Assembly: GCF_004027225.2 (NCBI RefSeq)
Contig: NC_044290.2
Span: 6,216,906 to 6,280,905, forward strand
DNA: 64,000 nt
Source: Strigops habroptila
Taxonomy: Eukaryota > Chordata > Aves > Psittaciformes > Psittacidae
Direction of reading: 5' to 3'
Position 1 is the stretch's first letter, and each line of letters begins with the position of its first letter. Under the pieces are notes generated by a model, which had not been told where the DNA came from, made no database searches, and saw only the letters and a list, made by a program, of their open reading frames with translations. Positions 14,001-23,761 of this stretch are shown here, piece after piece. Made by a program: the position numbers and the translations under genes.

Positions 14001-15659
14001 AAATCACTCGGGGGATCCCCATTTGCAAATCCCGCACTAACACCTTGGATCAACCACAGCCCAAGGGCACATCCCTCTCCCTCTGGCACTTGTTCCAGCT
14101 AAATGGATCCAAGCATCGCATGGGAGGAAGAATGATTTGGCAATGGGTCAAATCACCTGAAAGCAGAATCTGTCATTATGTGCCAAGTGAAACTTTTCTG
14201 GAACAGCCCAGAACAAACCTCTGCTTGATCCTGCTTTGATTTGCTCCCAGCCCCTTTCCTCCCCAGGCCTGGGTTTAGCCACCAGCCAGCAATCACTTAA
14301 CCTTTGCCTCCAGAGCACAAAGCTCTCTCAGGGTTTCTCAGCACATCTGAAATGTGATTCCTTGCTCAGAAACAAGATCTAGTGAGGTATTTGCTGTCTC
14401 ACATCCCTGCAGTAAGAGCAGGCTTGGTTTTGCAAGACAAGCAACCCAGCCATGAGCAGCAGCAAAATACCAAGGGAAACGGCAGAGAACATGGGACTGG
14501 GATGATTATTTGCCTGGGCAGCTCTTCTGTTCAGTGACTGAATTCCACCAATGTAATTCCTTAACTGCAGCAGCTCATTGCTGGAGAAGAGGGAGTTAAG
14601 GCTTTGCTAAGAGTCAAAGTTTCTTGAGTCATCCCTGGAGTCATGTCCTACGTACTCAATGTACAACAGAAATGAGAGTTGATAGTAATTGATATTTTTC
14701 TGCTAATCAAGGGCTGGGCAAATTGCCCTGAGTTGAATAGAGCAGGATATAAACTAGGCTGGGATTTGTGAAGAAGGATCCATGCAGCTCCAGTCTTTTC
14801 CACTACCTTACCCCTGCTTTTCACCTGCTTCCCAGGGGCGTCTGTCCCTGCACAGTCACTGGGGACTGCAGCAAAGCAGCGTGAGGACAGCAAGGAGGAG
14901 TGATGGGTGGATCTGGCAGAGATCAGTGTCTCCTCCATGTCTCCTGGAGTTGCAGGGCAGTGTCTGACTGCAGGGAGCAGAGCCTGAGCCACCCAGGTCT
15001 TGCAAGGAAAACAGCAGCAGCACCGAACACCCTCCGCACAGTGTGGAGTTACAAAACACAGTCCCAGGGACCCCGCAGAAGAGAAGGCTTTTAAAGCAAG
15101 GACGGCAGGGATGGACGTCTCTTGGGACACCGCTATTTCATGGCAGGGAAGTCCCGGCTCCTTAGACTGTCTCTGGCAAACAGAGCCCCGGGATGCAGCT
15201 CTCCCCGGCCCCCCCGAGCATGCACAGGACAGTGGGAGCGGCTGAACGCCGGCTACGGGCTGTGCCGCGGGGCTGGCCCCTTTCCAGCGCTCCTGCCCGC
15301 TTCGCTTTCCAAACACGCCCGTTCCTGCCGTCCCCCTCCCCGCCGTCACCAGGGATGTGTCGGGAACGGGGGCCGAGCCCTGCGGGTTACCCAGCCCCGG
15401 CTACAGCGGGGAGGGGGAATAGCTGCAGCCGCAAACCCCCGGCGCGATGGGGGGTGGTGAACGGACGCCGCCGGAGGAAGAGGAGCGAGGAGGGGAGAGA
15501 TACAGACTTTCCCGAGGAAGTTTAAGCAGGCGCCCTGCTACGATGCTCCCATTCCCCGTGCACTTTGCAGTCCCCTCCCCTGTTCCCCTCTCCCCCTACC
15601 TTGTGCAGCAGGGCCTCGTTGTAGCCGGGCCCCCCGGAGCCGGCGGTGCGGGCCTCCAT
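2100..15659 (-). CDS. RAB37: RAB37, member of RAS oncogene family; two promoter-specific isoforms
   Basis: Small GTPase of the Rab family, linked in mammals to secretory granule and vesicle exocytosis. Common exons, 5' to 3' on the minus strand, are 4245-4204, 4054-3988, 3901-3849, 3482-3417, 2693-2637, 2389-2313 and 2205-2100. Isoform A adds 7616-7500 and 5894-5784, giving 231 aa. Isoform B adds 15659-15600 and 9743-9633, giving 212 aa. In isoform A the P-loop GDSGVGKT is at residues 44-51 and WDTAGQ at 92-97. NKAD is split across exons at 151-154, ETSAK is at 179-183, and the C-terminus is CCAFA, a two-cysteine prenylation signal. All exons join in frame with GT-AG borders. The blocks TEIHEYAQKDVVIMLLGNK and SVTHAYYRDAQ are near-identical to mammalian RAB37. 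RAB26 is the closest alternative, but the N-terminus and the exon pair favour RAB37. Confidence 0.93.
2815..3180. repeat. Degenerate minisatellite in RAB37 intron
   Basis: A run of imperfect units built on GGGACCTGG, GGCATC and CAGTACC-like words (for example GCATCCAGT, GCATCTGGGACCTGG, GCATCAAGTACCCAG). Period is irregular at roughly 25-35 bp. It lies in the intron between the exons at 2637-2693 and 3417-3482 and gives spurious Gly/Pro-rich open frames on both strands. Confidence 0.65.
5784..5894 (-). other. RAB37: RAB37 P-loop exon A (mutually exclusive exon)
   Basis: This 111-bp, phase 0-0 exon encodes 37 residues from VMLLGDSGVGKT to ATVGIDFR: the P-loop, switch I and the canonical Rab IGIDF-type motif. 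The acceptor reads TTGCAG and the donor CGG/GTGAGA. It is fed by the first exon at 7616-7500. It is the usual RAB37 sequence. Confidence 0.92.
6297..6358 (+). mobile_element. CR1 LINE 3' end fragment
   Basis: A short, 5'-truncated CR1 tail: GTTGGAACTAGGTGATCTT to the terminal ATTCTATGATTCTATGAT repeat. It lies between RAB37 P-loop exon A and first exon A. Confidence 0.9.
7500..7616 (-). other. RAB37: RAB37 first coding exon A with GC-rich promoter
   Basis: This exon encodes 39 residues, from MSGPDGEVES to RDYELSGK, and ends in phase 0 at AAG/GTGGGC. It matches the Pro/Gly-rich N-terminus ending in a YDLTGK-like block in mammalian RAB37. The start is the first ATG of the frame, set in a GC-rich block at about 7,150-7,760 that looks like a CpG-island promoter. 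The next exon downstream is the P-loop exon at 5894-5784. Confidence 0.88.
7761..9632. other. RAB37 internal region between promoter A and P-loop exon B
   Basis: About 1.9 kb that is intronic for isoform B and upstream of isoform A. I find no conserved protein block, no CR1 tail and no tandem array. A 203-codon open frame at 8452-9063 has no recognisable motif and sits in ordinary GC-rich avian intron sequence. Confidence 0.5.
9633..9743 (-). other. RAB37: RAB37 P-loop exon B (mutually exclusive exon)
   Basis: This is a second 111-bp, phase 0-0 exon with the same role as 5894-5784. It encodes TILVGDSGVGKT to ATVGIGFT. The P-loop is intact, but the conserved Asp of the IGIDF-type motif is Gly and the preceding switch I residues differ (FIPGSFSA versus FLSGMFIA). 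The acceptor is TTGCAG and the donor ACG/GTAAGA. Its reading frame joins the upstream exon ending ALLHK and the shared downstream exon beginning NKVVAVDG. I recall a mammalian RAB37 isoform with the same GIGFT exon, so this is probably an old duplication. Confidence 0.88.
9744..15599. other. RAB37 isoform B first intron
   Basis: A 5.9-kb intron. It contains one CR1 3' fragment (listed separately at 11,942-12,146). The rest shows no exon with a recognisable product. Moderately AT-rich, non-repetitive stretches at about 12,440-14,700 could hold regulatory sequence, but I cannot name any. Confidence 0.5.
11942..12146 (+). mobile_element. CR1 LINE 3' end fragment
   Basis: A 5'-truncated CR1 from CTGTGAGGGTGCTGAGGTGC through GTTCAAGGCCAGGTTGGACA to the ATTCTATGATTCTATGATT tail. 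It sits in the first intron of RAB37 isoform B, antisense to the gene. Confidence 0.95.
15600..15659 (-). other. RAB37: RAB37 first coding exon B
   Basis: A 60-bp exon encoding 20 residues, MEARTAGSGG followed by PGYNEALLHK, ending in phase 0 at AAG/GTAGGG. The C-terminal LLHK joins TILVGDSG. This parallels the HVLHK-TILVGDSG junction that I recall from a mammalian RAB37 isoform. The exon lies in a very GC-rich block, consistent with a second promoter. Confidence 0.82.
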
Positions 15660-15960
15660 AGCCGGGGTGCATGGAACGGCTCCGGCCGCACGGGGGGGGC
15701 CGGGCCGGGCCGCTCCTGCAGCACCGCAGACAGCGCCCGCCCCGCCTTCAGCACCGCGGACAGCGCTCGGCTCCGCCCGGCTCCGTCAGTCCTGGTCTGG
15801 TACAGCCCGGTCCGGCTCCGCAGGGGCCGAGGCTCGGCCGGGCCCGGTTCAGCACAGCACGGCTGGGTTCGGCCCTGTTCAGCGCAGCACAACTCGGCTC
15901 GGTTCCCCGCAGGACAGTGGAGCGGTGCCCGGCTCCTTCCGCTGCCGTGCTCGCTCTGCT
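15660..15960 (-). promoter_or_regulatory. GC-rich promoter block of RAB37 isoform B
   Basis: A dense CpG block sits directly upstream of the isoform B start codon. It contains an imperfect duplication: a CAGCACCGC(A/G)GACAGCGC unit occurs twice near 15,720-15,765. Related GTTCAGC(A/G)CAGCAC units lie near 15,847-15,895. No TATA box is evident. The assignment rests on position and base composition only. Confidence 0.5.
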
Positions 15961-18900
15961 CGCAGAGTTCCACCGCCTGGAGGAGGGAGTCGGGGGGAAG
16001 GCGAGGCCGGTCCCGCCCGGGGGCGGGCAGGCCGTGGGAGCTCCCACACAGGTCCCTCTCCACTCCCCCATCTCCATCCACTGTGATAGAGGTCCCCCCG
16101 GCTCTGCAAAGAGCCCGCACAGGGGCTGCTCCAGCTGACACCCCTCCAGCCATCAGCTCAGTTGGGTGTCCGGGGGCAGTGGCAAAGCACAGACCTGTGT
16201 GGTCACCAGGGTTAGCAGTGTCAGCTCAGCGAAGGACAGTGGCTTGTGCTAGCCAGGCCATTCCAGTTTCTTCATGAAACTGGTACTAACCTGAGTCTGG
16301 CTATCCCGACATGGAAACCCACTGCATTTACAGAGCCAGTTTGGAACGTGCTTGCAACAGGAAAAAAAAATTGTATTTAGAAACAGGAGGAAACTGTGCC
16401 GAAACCTGGAGGTGACAGTCAGTATCTCATTGAGATCCTTTTGTTTACAACTCCCTCTAGAGCAATCTGGTGTTGTCTATTTGACTCAAAAGAAATTACC
16501 GAGAAGTTTATTTAAGAGACTCGATTCAATCTCCAGTTCCCTCCTTCCAGATCAGCAGAAGGCCCCAAGCCAGAGGAACAGACCACGATTCCGAGAACCA
16601 TCTGCACCCGTCCGATTGCTGTTTGACTGCCTGGGTCTGACATTGCTAATTATATCTGCCCTTTGTTTCCTCTGACAGCAGAGATGGTTCTTTCAGGTCA
16701 GATGATCAGTCTTGGCAACAACAGCCAGAAAAGATGAAAAACAACCCAAAGGGACAAGGGGTTTTCAGGCTTGCCCGAGGCCAAGAAGCTAAACTCAGGC
16801 AAGCCTGCAGCCAGACTACCCGTTGGTCTCAGGCACTGGAAAACGATCAACAGCACGAAAATAAGCAATATTGTGAACCACAGTGTCCAAATCAGATAAC
16901 TTACAAGTGGCCCAACCAGCATTGTGGTTCAGCATAGTGCACACAACCCACACCAGGTAGGACCAGGAAGATAAGAAAAACAAACCCTGAGGGGACAGAA
17001 AGCCAGGGCAGCTTTCTGCCCCCTTAAATATACCAGGCATTTGTCAAAAGGCCCATGGGCTTCCCAGTGCTGAAATGGCCCATTGATGATGGTGACCTTA
17101 TGTTAATGTGTCTCAAGTATGTGCTCAGCCTTCTCCTGCCCCAGAGCCTGCACAGAGCATAGTATTGCCCTGCCCTGAGCTGCCTGCAGGGTCACACGTA
17201 CCCAAGACCCAGATTTGCTGCAAGCACCGTGTGACTGCCCTGGGCACCCAAGCTGTGCTGGTGCTCAGACAATCTTCTTCTGGGGGCTGGGATGAACTTA
17301 ACCGCCAGTGAAGAGGACAGGAAGCCCCCAGTGCACCACTAGGTGCACGACTACAGCCCTGCTTATCTCTAGAGGGGGATTCCCAGCACATACCTGCTGC
17401 AGGAGAGGTTCTGGGGCTTGGAGAGCATCCTCTGACCCATCTCAGCTCCAGCAATATTCATTTCCCTTTTGAGTCGCAAAGGAGTGCAGCAAGGAACTGA
17501 GCAAGAAGAGCCTCGTAAAGCCAAATTCTCCCCTTCTCCCGCAGGCACTGGCATCACACCAGACACGTTTAGCCTCGCAGGTTTAACCGCACTCAAAAGG
17601 AAGACACTTTTCCTATCTATCATGTTATCGCCAAATGTAATGATTGCTAGGAAAAGACAGGCACCAGCACAGCCTGGCGCCGCTCCAAGGGCTTTATAGC
17701 CCTTTATGGCTCTGGGGGGCCTGACCCGCCGCAGATAAGTGTTATCGGCAGCTTCAGTAGAGCCCAGCAGTCAATACACATCACCCTCTTTCCCTTACAC
17801 ACCAGTGAATGCCTTTCCCTCCCATCCAAAGCAAAACACTCTCCCAGCCCCCAGCAGAGGTTTCTGGGAGCCAGCGAGCGGTTTATAGCCCCGAGCAAGC
17901 GCTGAGCAGCTGAGATCAGTGCAGAGCAATGAAACCAAAGGAAATGACCTGCAAGTGGCAGGAGTGATTTCAAATGAACACGTAAATTAGCTCCGTTGTT
18001 CGGTCATTTGCTGGCAGATTGTAACCCTGATAACTTGATTCCTTGTTTGTTTCCCTTAAAAAGTACAGCTATAACAGTGGAAGATTTAAATCCAGCTCAG
18101 GATTTTCTGCTTTACTGTCATCCTCCCCACTCCTGCTCCTTCTCAACTACCCAACCCATTAACCTGCTGCAGTATCTCTCTGGACTGCCCATACTGCACT
18201 TTTTGGGGGAGATATGAGCCCTGCCGAAGTCATTCCTTCCTTATGAGCTGGGAAGAATTTCATCCTCTGAACCTGCTGAATTTTGCTTTAATTCCACTGC
18301 AATAACTAACCCCTACCTTAGCCCTTTCTGGGTGAGGAATCCAGCCTAAGGCACAGCTGGGGCTAAACCCTCCACCATCACCACAGTCTCCAAGCGTTTC
18401 TCTCTTTTATTAGCTTTGATAAATGAGGCGATCTGGGAATGGGCTTATCTTGGTTGTCTGAGATGGCAGCGGAAGGGAGAGATCAGACAGCTCTTGCTCA
18501 ATCAGCCAGCACTCCAGGAGCTACATTAGCAACTATTATATTCAGCCTTATCTCCTCAGGACAATTTCACCAAAGTTGCCGAATCTGCCCATGAAAACAT
18601 GGTCCGAAACACCCGGATTATTTTGCAAAGGCCCTGGGTTAAGTAACAGAGTCGGGCATTGGAAATGTCATTGAAGGCCAGGGCAGAGGAGGACTTTGGA
18701 GAGGCTCAGCTGTGGTGGTGAGATGGGAACTGGGGAAGATCTTGCACCAAGAGAGTGCACGCACTGATTGATTCAATTACTGCCTGTTTGCTTTGGGTTC
18801 TATTAAATCCAATTAATTCCTCTGCAGAGGCTTGGTCTGGAGGGGACAATTTGGTGAACCCATAGAGCCACAGTACTGCTGCCATTCTCTTTGGGGGCGT

Positions 18901-19947
18901 CTCTGCGGCACCCTTTACTGTTTGGGCTGTGTTAGGAGGGAGCAATGGGATACTCAAAGCAAGGAAGATGAGAGTGGCTGGGGAGCAGCTGGAGCCCTGG
19001 CTGCCCGGCCTCTGCAGGAAGGTTTATCATCAGAAAGCAAGTTTCAACCTGCAACCACTTCTTGATTTTAGCTCTTGTTGCTTCTTGCAGCGACTCAGCT
19101 CACAGTCAGTCAGCTGGTTTTCTAGGAATGAAGGGGTTAGTCGATAGCCAGAAGAAAACCCCAGAGCTTCCTCTTGGCATGGCAGAGCATGGGGAAGGAA
19201 GGGGATGGTGGGGAAGGAGCTGCCTCAGCCTCTGGCAGAGCTGGGGATTTGTGCTTCCTGCCCTTTCCAAAGACCATAGAGGAAGAAAGCCCTCAGCAAG
19301 GCTTCGTCACTCAAAACCCACAGCTGTGCCCAAAAAAGGCATTTCTGGGGGAAGAAATGAGATACTTCTGCTTGAGGAAACAAACAAAACCAGCCCAGCT
19401 TGCACTGGCGGCCACCTCAGGAGCTGAAGAGCAGTGGGGATGGATGTCCATCATCCCAGTCCACCATTCCTGTCTGTCATTCCAGTCCATCATGACTGGG
19501 AGAGCATCCTGGCAGTTCCAACCGGTCCATCCACACGATCTGCATTTGCTCTACCCTGGAGCCCGCTCTGGCCTGGACCTCCTACAAAGCCCCCTGAAGC
19601 CATTTGGGCTCTGTGCATGAGGAAGGGGCTGCTTTCACCACTGGACAGGCATCGCGGTGGAGGAACCTGCTGTATTTTGGGAGTTTCGCTGGGAACCAGC
19701 ACTGTTTCACAGAAAAAGCAGAGAGTCTTTCTCATGAGACACTCCCAGGGTGAGTCATGGTCCCTGGGTGAAGATGAGGAAGCAACTGCCTTTAAACAAG
19801 GGTCTGCTCTGCTGGTAAACATTGCCCACGGAAGTGACGGGAGAAGGAGGCTTGGGAAATTCATGAGATGTGAACCAGCTCCACCCCACAGGGCACTTTG
19901 TGAATAACCACAGGGGAAAATCTGCGTCAGGAGCAAGAAGGTGGAAA
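15961..19947. other. Intergenic region between RAB37 and the CD300-like cluster, with GATA motifs
   Basis: About 4 kb with no recognisable exon and no CR1. The segment 17,600-18,560 carries several WGATAR words: AGATAA near 17,734, TGATAA near 18,028 and 18,418, and CTTATCT near 18,446 and 18,548. Two further TTATCG words lie near 17,630 and 17,742. Between a leukocyte receptor cluster and a secretory Rab, a blood-cell enhancer is a reasonable guess, but motif counts alone do not prove it. Confidence 0.4.
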
Positions 19948-20844
19948 ATGTGGATTTTCCTGGTTTGGACCCTTTTGCCAGGTGAGATGTGGGAGCACAG
20001 GTCAGGCATGTGCACAGGTCAGGCATGTGCAGCATAAGGCTGCCCCAGTGCAGATTTGGATGAGGGAAGAGGAGGCTACAGAGCCTCATGCAGAGCAGAG
20101 CCTCTTGCTTGCTCCTTTCAGCATTTCTGCTTCCACAAGCCCTTTGGGGTTTCCAGTCTCTCCCAGTAACCTCTCTCCTTTCTCATCCTCCTCCTCCTCG
20201 GTGCCCAGTGCCTTGCCTGGGCACCCCCCTCTCTACCTCCTGCACCTCTGTGGCTGAAGTCTCAGGGCAGAGGCCCCCGGGGCAGGATGGGTGCAGGGGG
20301 GGGTCTCCACTTTGCTCTGACTCTGTTTTCTTTCACAGCTGATTCATCCACCACCAAAGGCAGCGATGTGAGCCCAGTGGCCACCACGGGCTTTGGGGAG
20401 CCTCCAGTGCTGTGAGTCAGGGCTCAGGGTGCGGGCAAGCCCCCAACAGCATCCCCTGGCCTAAGACACCTCTTTCCCTGCATGCATCCCTCATCCCTGG
20501 GTTGGTTGCAGCAGCTCCAAGGAGCATCCCAGGGGCAAGCAGGGCAGACGTGCAAGTGTCCCCATCCCCGTTGCCCAGACTCAAGCTTTAGCACTATCTC
20601 CTTTCTCCTATCCAGGTCCCAGCTCAACATCATCTACCTGCTGCTCATCCCTGGCGTGAAGGTGGCTGTGGCGCTGCTCCTGGGGTGTGTGACTGCCTGG
20701 GTAAGGAGCCAACGCAGGAACCATGGCCAGGAAAACCTGCAGCTCTCCGAGGTGGCTGGTACCAGGGCACTGGGCTGCCCACCAATCCCAGAGCCACAGG
20801 GACACCCTCCTGCCCCTTTACCCCCCACCCTGCTGGGGCTGTGA
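19948..20844 (+). CDS. CD300-like activating-type receptor gene lacking an IgV exon
   Basis: Exons 19948-19981, 20339-20411 and 20616-20844 join in one frame to 111 aa. Exon 1 encodes MWIFLVWTLLPG, a signal-peptide exon ending in phase 1, like the two receptors downstream. Exon 2 is a Ser/Thr-rich stalk (DSSTTKGSDV, then SPVATTGF). Exon 3 has a membrane segment, roughly residues 41-63, with a lysine at about 51 (LLIPGVKVAVALL). In this family such a lysine pairs with an acidic residue in adaptors such as DAP12. The tail has no tyrosine. No IgV exon is visible in the 357-bp gap at 19,982-20,338, although phases 1-1 would accept one. A polyadenylation signal is at 21,010-21,015. It could be a decayed receptor, an Ig-less product, or a gene whose Ig exon was lost in this assembly. 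The strong donor TGG/GTAAGG at 20,700 allows another 3' exon. Confidence 0.6.
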
Positions 20845-22400
20845 CACCCATCACGGCCACCCTGCACCAGGATGTGCTCGGCTCTGGGGGCTTCTCCCCC
20901 AGTGAAGCATCAGCCTCTCCTGGCAGCCCCTGCACTGGAGAGGGGAAGGTTTGGGGCACAGAGAGCCTGTGTCTGCTGAGCTGGAGCTGCCAACTGGTGC
21001 CAGGTTTGCAATAAAGCCTGGGTGTCCTGCAGGTGACTGTCTGTCTGTCTGTTTGCCTGTCAGCACTGCCTGGGGTGCTGATGGCTGCCGATGCTGATGG
21101 TGCTCACATTGGGCTCCTTTTCTCATTGCTCCCATTATTTTCCAGGTTTGGTGCCTCCAAAAAGCAGGCACTTGAATAGTGCTGAAATCCCACCGAATTG
21201 GCTGGTTGGAGGGAATTGAGTTGGGGGCCTGGCTGTGGGCCCAGCATCCACTCTTCCTGCTGGGACCACATGGGCCAGGGCCGAGCTTCCACCCCCTGGG
21301 GTCCCACCTCCTTGTTTATTGTCTGCTCCTGGTGGGTTTGAAGGGTGAGAGCCCCATCCTCAGAGTGCCCCATCCAGGGCACCATCAAGTGGGACAGTCC
21401 TGCCCTAGAGCCACCATGTGTGTGGACGGGATGGAGGTGGCAGCTCCAAGGCAGAGCCATGGGGAACCACACAGCTTGTTGTCTGCAGGGGAGCAACTGC
21501 ACAGGACCCCTGGCAGCCCAGAGCCCAGCTTGGGTGATGCTCAGGGCAGGGACCCACCGTTGGGGGCCAGGGTTTGAGGCCAGGCACAAGGCAGGGACAG
21601 GGACAGCTCAGTTGTGTCTCTACCAAGGAACATGCTCAGCTCTGCTAAACTAGAACCAACTGTTGGTGATAAAGCTGTCTCATTGCCTCTGCTAAGGTAC
21701 CAGCAGTGGGTCCAAGTGTGAGGCTCTGGGCCAAGCCAGGACCAGCCCATGACTGTAGGAAGCAGATCCTGTGACTCTCAGTGTGGGTCTGGTTCCTGTG
21801 TGTGGGCTGTGTCTGTCCTTCCTGTCATTGCCTGTCCCCAGATTCACCCCTGGGAACTTCTTCCAAAGGGTTTGCCCAATGCAGCACAGGATCAACAAGT
21901 CACATATGGGTGGAAGGGAGGACACTGTGGGGGGGACTGGTTCTCCCAGGGGACAAGGGATGGGGGCACAGGGGGAGCATGGGGAGACCTGATTTGGGCA
22001 TAGGGCTACCAAGCCATGCAGGGTCTGTGCTGGGGCTGACAGCCCAGGGTAATGCACTGGCTAGGGCAGTGGGGACAGGTGCTCACATCAGGGACTGGAG
22101 GCTGGAGCTCTCCCTCTGCATTGCCCAAGACGGGGACAGGATGCCCATGAAGAAGCACTGCCCCCAGCCTGGGGGAATGTTTGGGGCTCAGGGGGTCCCT
22201 ATGCAGTGCTGAGCCACCCTCAAGAGGTGGATCCCACACTGGGTGCCCTGCCTGGCCAGAGAGGCTGGGCAGCGTGACAGTGTGGCAGGGAGAGACAGGA
22301 CTGCACCCCACTGTGGCGGCAATGCCAGCAGCAAAAGGGGAGCCCCTGGGGCAGGGGAAGGAAGGGGGACAGGAGCTGGGATAGCACATGGCAGAGCTTT
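20845..22400. other. 3' UTR of the Ig-less receptor and spacer
   Basis: Holds the AATAAA at 21,010-21,015 in the context GCAATAAAGCCT, the same context as the poly(A) site of the next receptor gene (23,536), which points to common descent of the 3' ends. The remainder to 22,400 is non-repetitive and shows no exon I can support. Confidence 0.5.
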
Positions 22401-22408
22401 TTGTGACA

Positions 22409-22470
22409 GCAGAGGCAGGAAGTCAGCTGAGACCAGAGGATAAAGGAAAGCCCACGCTTTAGCTATAAAT
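22409..22470 (+). promoter_or_regulatory. Candidate myeloid-type promoter of the short-tailed CD300-like gene
   Basis: An Ets/PU.1-like AGAGGCAGGAAGT lies at about 22,411-22,423, and a TATA-like TATAAAT at 22,464-22,470 is about 83 bp before the start codon at 22,553. The arrangement fits a leukocyte-restricted TATA promoter. Assignment is from motif and spacing only. Confidence 0.4.
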
Positions 22471-22552
22471 GTGTGGTACCCCTGGCAGAAGAGGAAGCAA
22501 AGCTCCAGAGACACAAGGAAGAAGGAGCAGGAAAGGCAGGAGGGCTGCTCTG

Positions 22553-23418
22553 ATGCACTGCCCAGGCCAGTCTACCATACGGCTCCTGCTGCTGCTCACC
22601 TGGATGCTGCTGCCAGGTAGAGCTGAGGGGATCCCTGGGGCTCAAGCCCCACACTTGGAGCAGCCCCACGGGGCAGGAGGTACCGGTGCAGTGGCAGCAT
22701 TCCCACAGCTCCGTGTGTCTCCGCAGGCTCCTGGGCGGTGACGGGGCCTGGCACCGTGCAGGGGTTGCTGGGGGGGTCCCTCTCGGTGACCTGCACGTAC
22801 AAGCCCGGCTATGAGACGATGCCGAAGTTCTGGTGCTATCCGGGAAGCATTTCCACCTGCAAAACTGACATCGTTCTCACCTCGGAGCTGAGCCCCGTGG
22901 TGCGGCGAGGCCGGGTCACCATCAAGGACTATCAAAGACGACGGGTGTTCACGGTGACCATTAAAGACCTGGTTGTGGAGGACGCGGGCACCTACCGCTG
23001 CGGGGTGCGAACGAGCCCACTCTCGCGTGATAAGAGCGCCAAAGTGGAGGTGATCGTGTCCCCAGGTGAGTCCCTGCACATCCGTCTCCCCAGCAACAGT
23101 GACCACCACGTCTGGGGGCCGGGGCTGGGCTGCGGGAGGAGATGGGGTGCTGGGGATGGAGGGATGGAGAGGGACAAGGGCTGGTCAGTGCCCGGCAGCA
23201 CCCGCTGCATGTGTCCCCTCTTCGAATTCGCAGCCCCATCGCCCAGATGGACCCCAACCGTCCCGCCGATCACCGCCCGGCCGCCTGCGGCAGTGACGGA
23301 CGCTCCACCGGGGACCCCCAGTCCTTTCCGCTGCTTCCCGGTGCTGGCCGGGCTGCAGGTGCTGGCGCTGCTCGCCATGAGCGGAGCCGTGCTCTGGGTC
23401 AGCCTGCGGGGCGCCTGA
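22553..23418 (+). CDS. CD300/pIgR-like receptor, single IgV domain, short tail
   Basis: Exons 22553-22616, 22727-23065 and 23234-23418 give 195 aa. Residues 1-22 are a signal peptide ([13 protein letters not shown]). Residues 22-134 form one V-type Ig domain with VTCTY, the CD300-type KFWCYPGS with an extra cysteine pair (WC...STC), and [10 protein letters not shown] Pro/Thr-rich stalk follows, then a hydrophobic segment ([19 protein letters not shown]) and a few-residue tail LRGA. The membrane segment has no charged residue and the tail has no tyrosine. It may therefore be a decoy, GPI-anchored or cis-acting form rather than a classical activating or inhibitory chain. AATAAA at 23,536-23,541. 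Phase-1 introns flank the Ig exon as in mammalian CD300 genes. Specific orthology to a human CD300 member cannot be assigned. Confidence 0.82.
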
Positions 23419-23535
23419 ACCGCGGCCGGGACCCCGCAGCCTCAGCCGGCACCGCTCCGCCCTGGCCCCGACGGCGCGGGTAGGGGGGCAGCACCGGGAC
23501 CCCGCCGGGCCCTTCCTACCGCCAGCGGCGGCTGC

Positions 23536-23541
23536 AATAAA
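23536..23541 (+). terminator. Poly(A) signal of the short-tailed CD300-like gene
   Basis: AATAAA in the context GCAATAAAGCCT, 118 bp after the stop codon and about 220 bp before the next receptor gene starts. Confidence 0.75.
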
Positions 23542-23644
23542 GCCTCTCTGACTCCGCTCTGCGCCTCCGTCTCTTCTTTCCGATGCCTGCCGCGGTCAGG
23601 CAGGCCCGGGGGTCCCAGCGCTCCGCCCCGACAGGGCGGCCGGT

Positions 23645-23712
23645 GCTGCAGGGGCGGCCCCAGGGGCGGCCCCAGGGGCGGGCCGGGCCCCACGGCCCCA
23701 CGGCCCCACGGA
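23645..23712. repeat. Short GC-rich tandem repeats before the ITIM receptor gene
   Basis: Three copies of a GGGGCGGCCCCA-like 12-mer, then three copies of a CGGCCCCA-like 8-mer. They lie about 50 bp upstream of the start codon at 23,762 and may be part of its GC-rich promoter. Confidence 0.6.
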
Positions 23713-23761
23713 GAGGAACCGGGCGCGGCAGGACGCCGAGCCCCACCGCCCTGGAGCGGCC

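Noticed and set aside
15447-16277. 276-codon plus-strand open frame opposite RAB37 exon B
   Set aside because: A product of high GC content and few stops in the promoter block; overlaps equally long frames on the other strand and has no domain.
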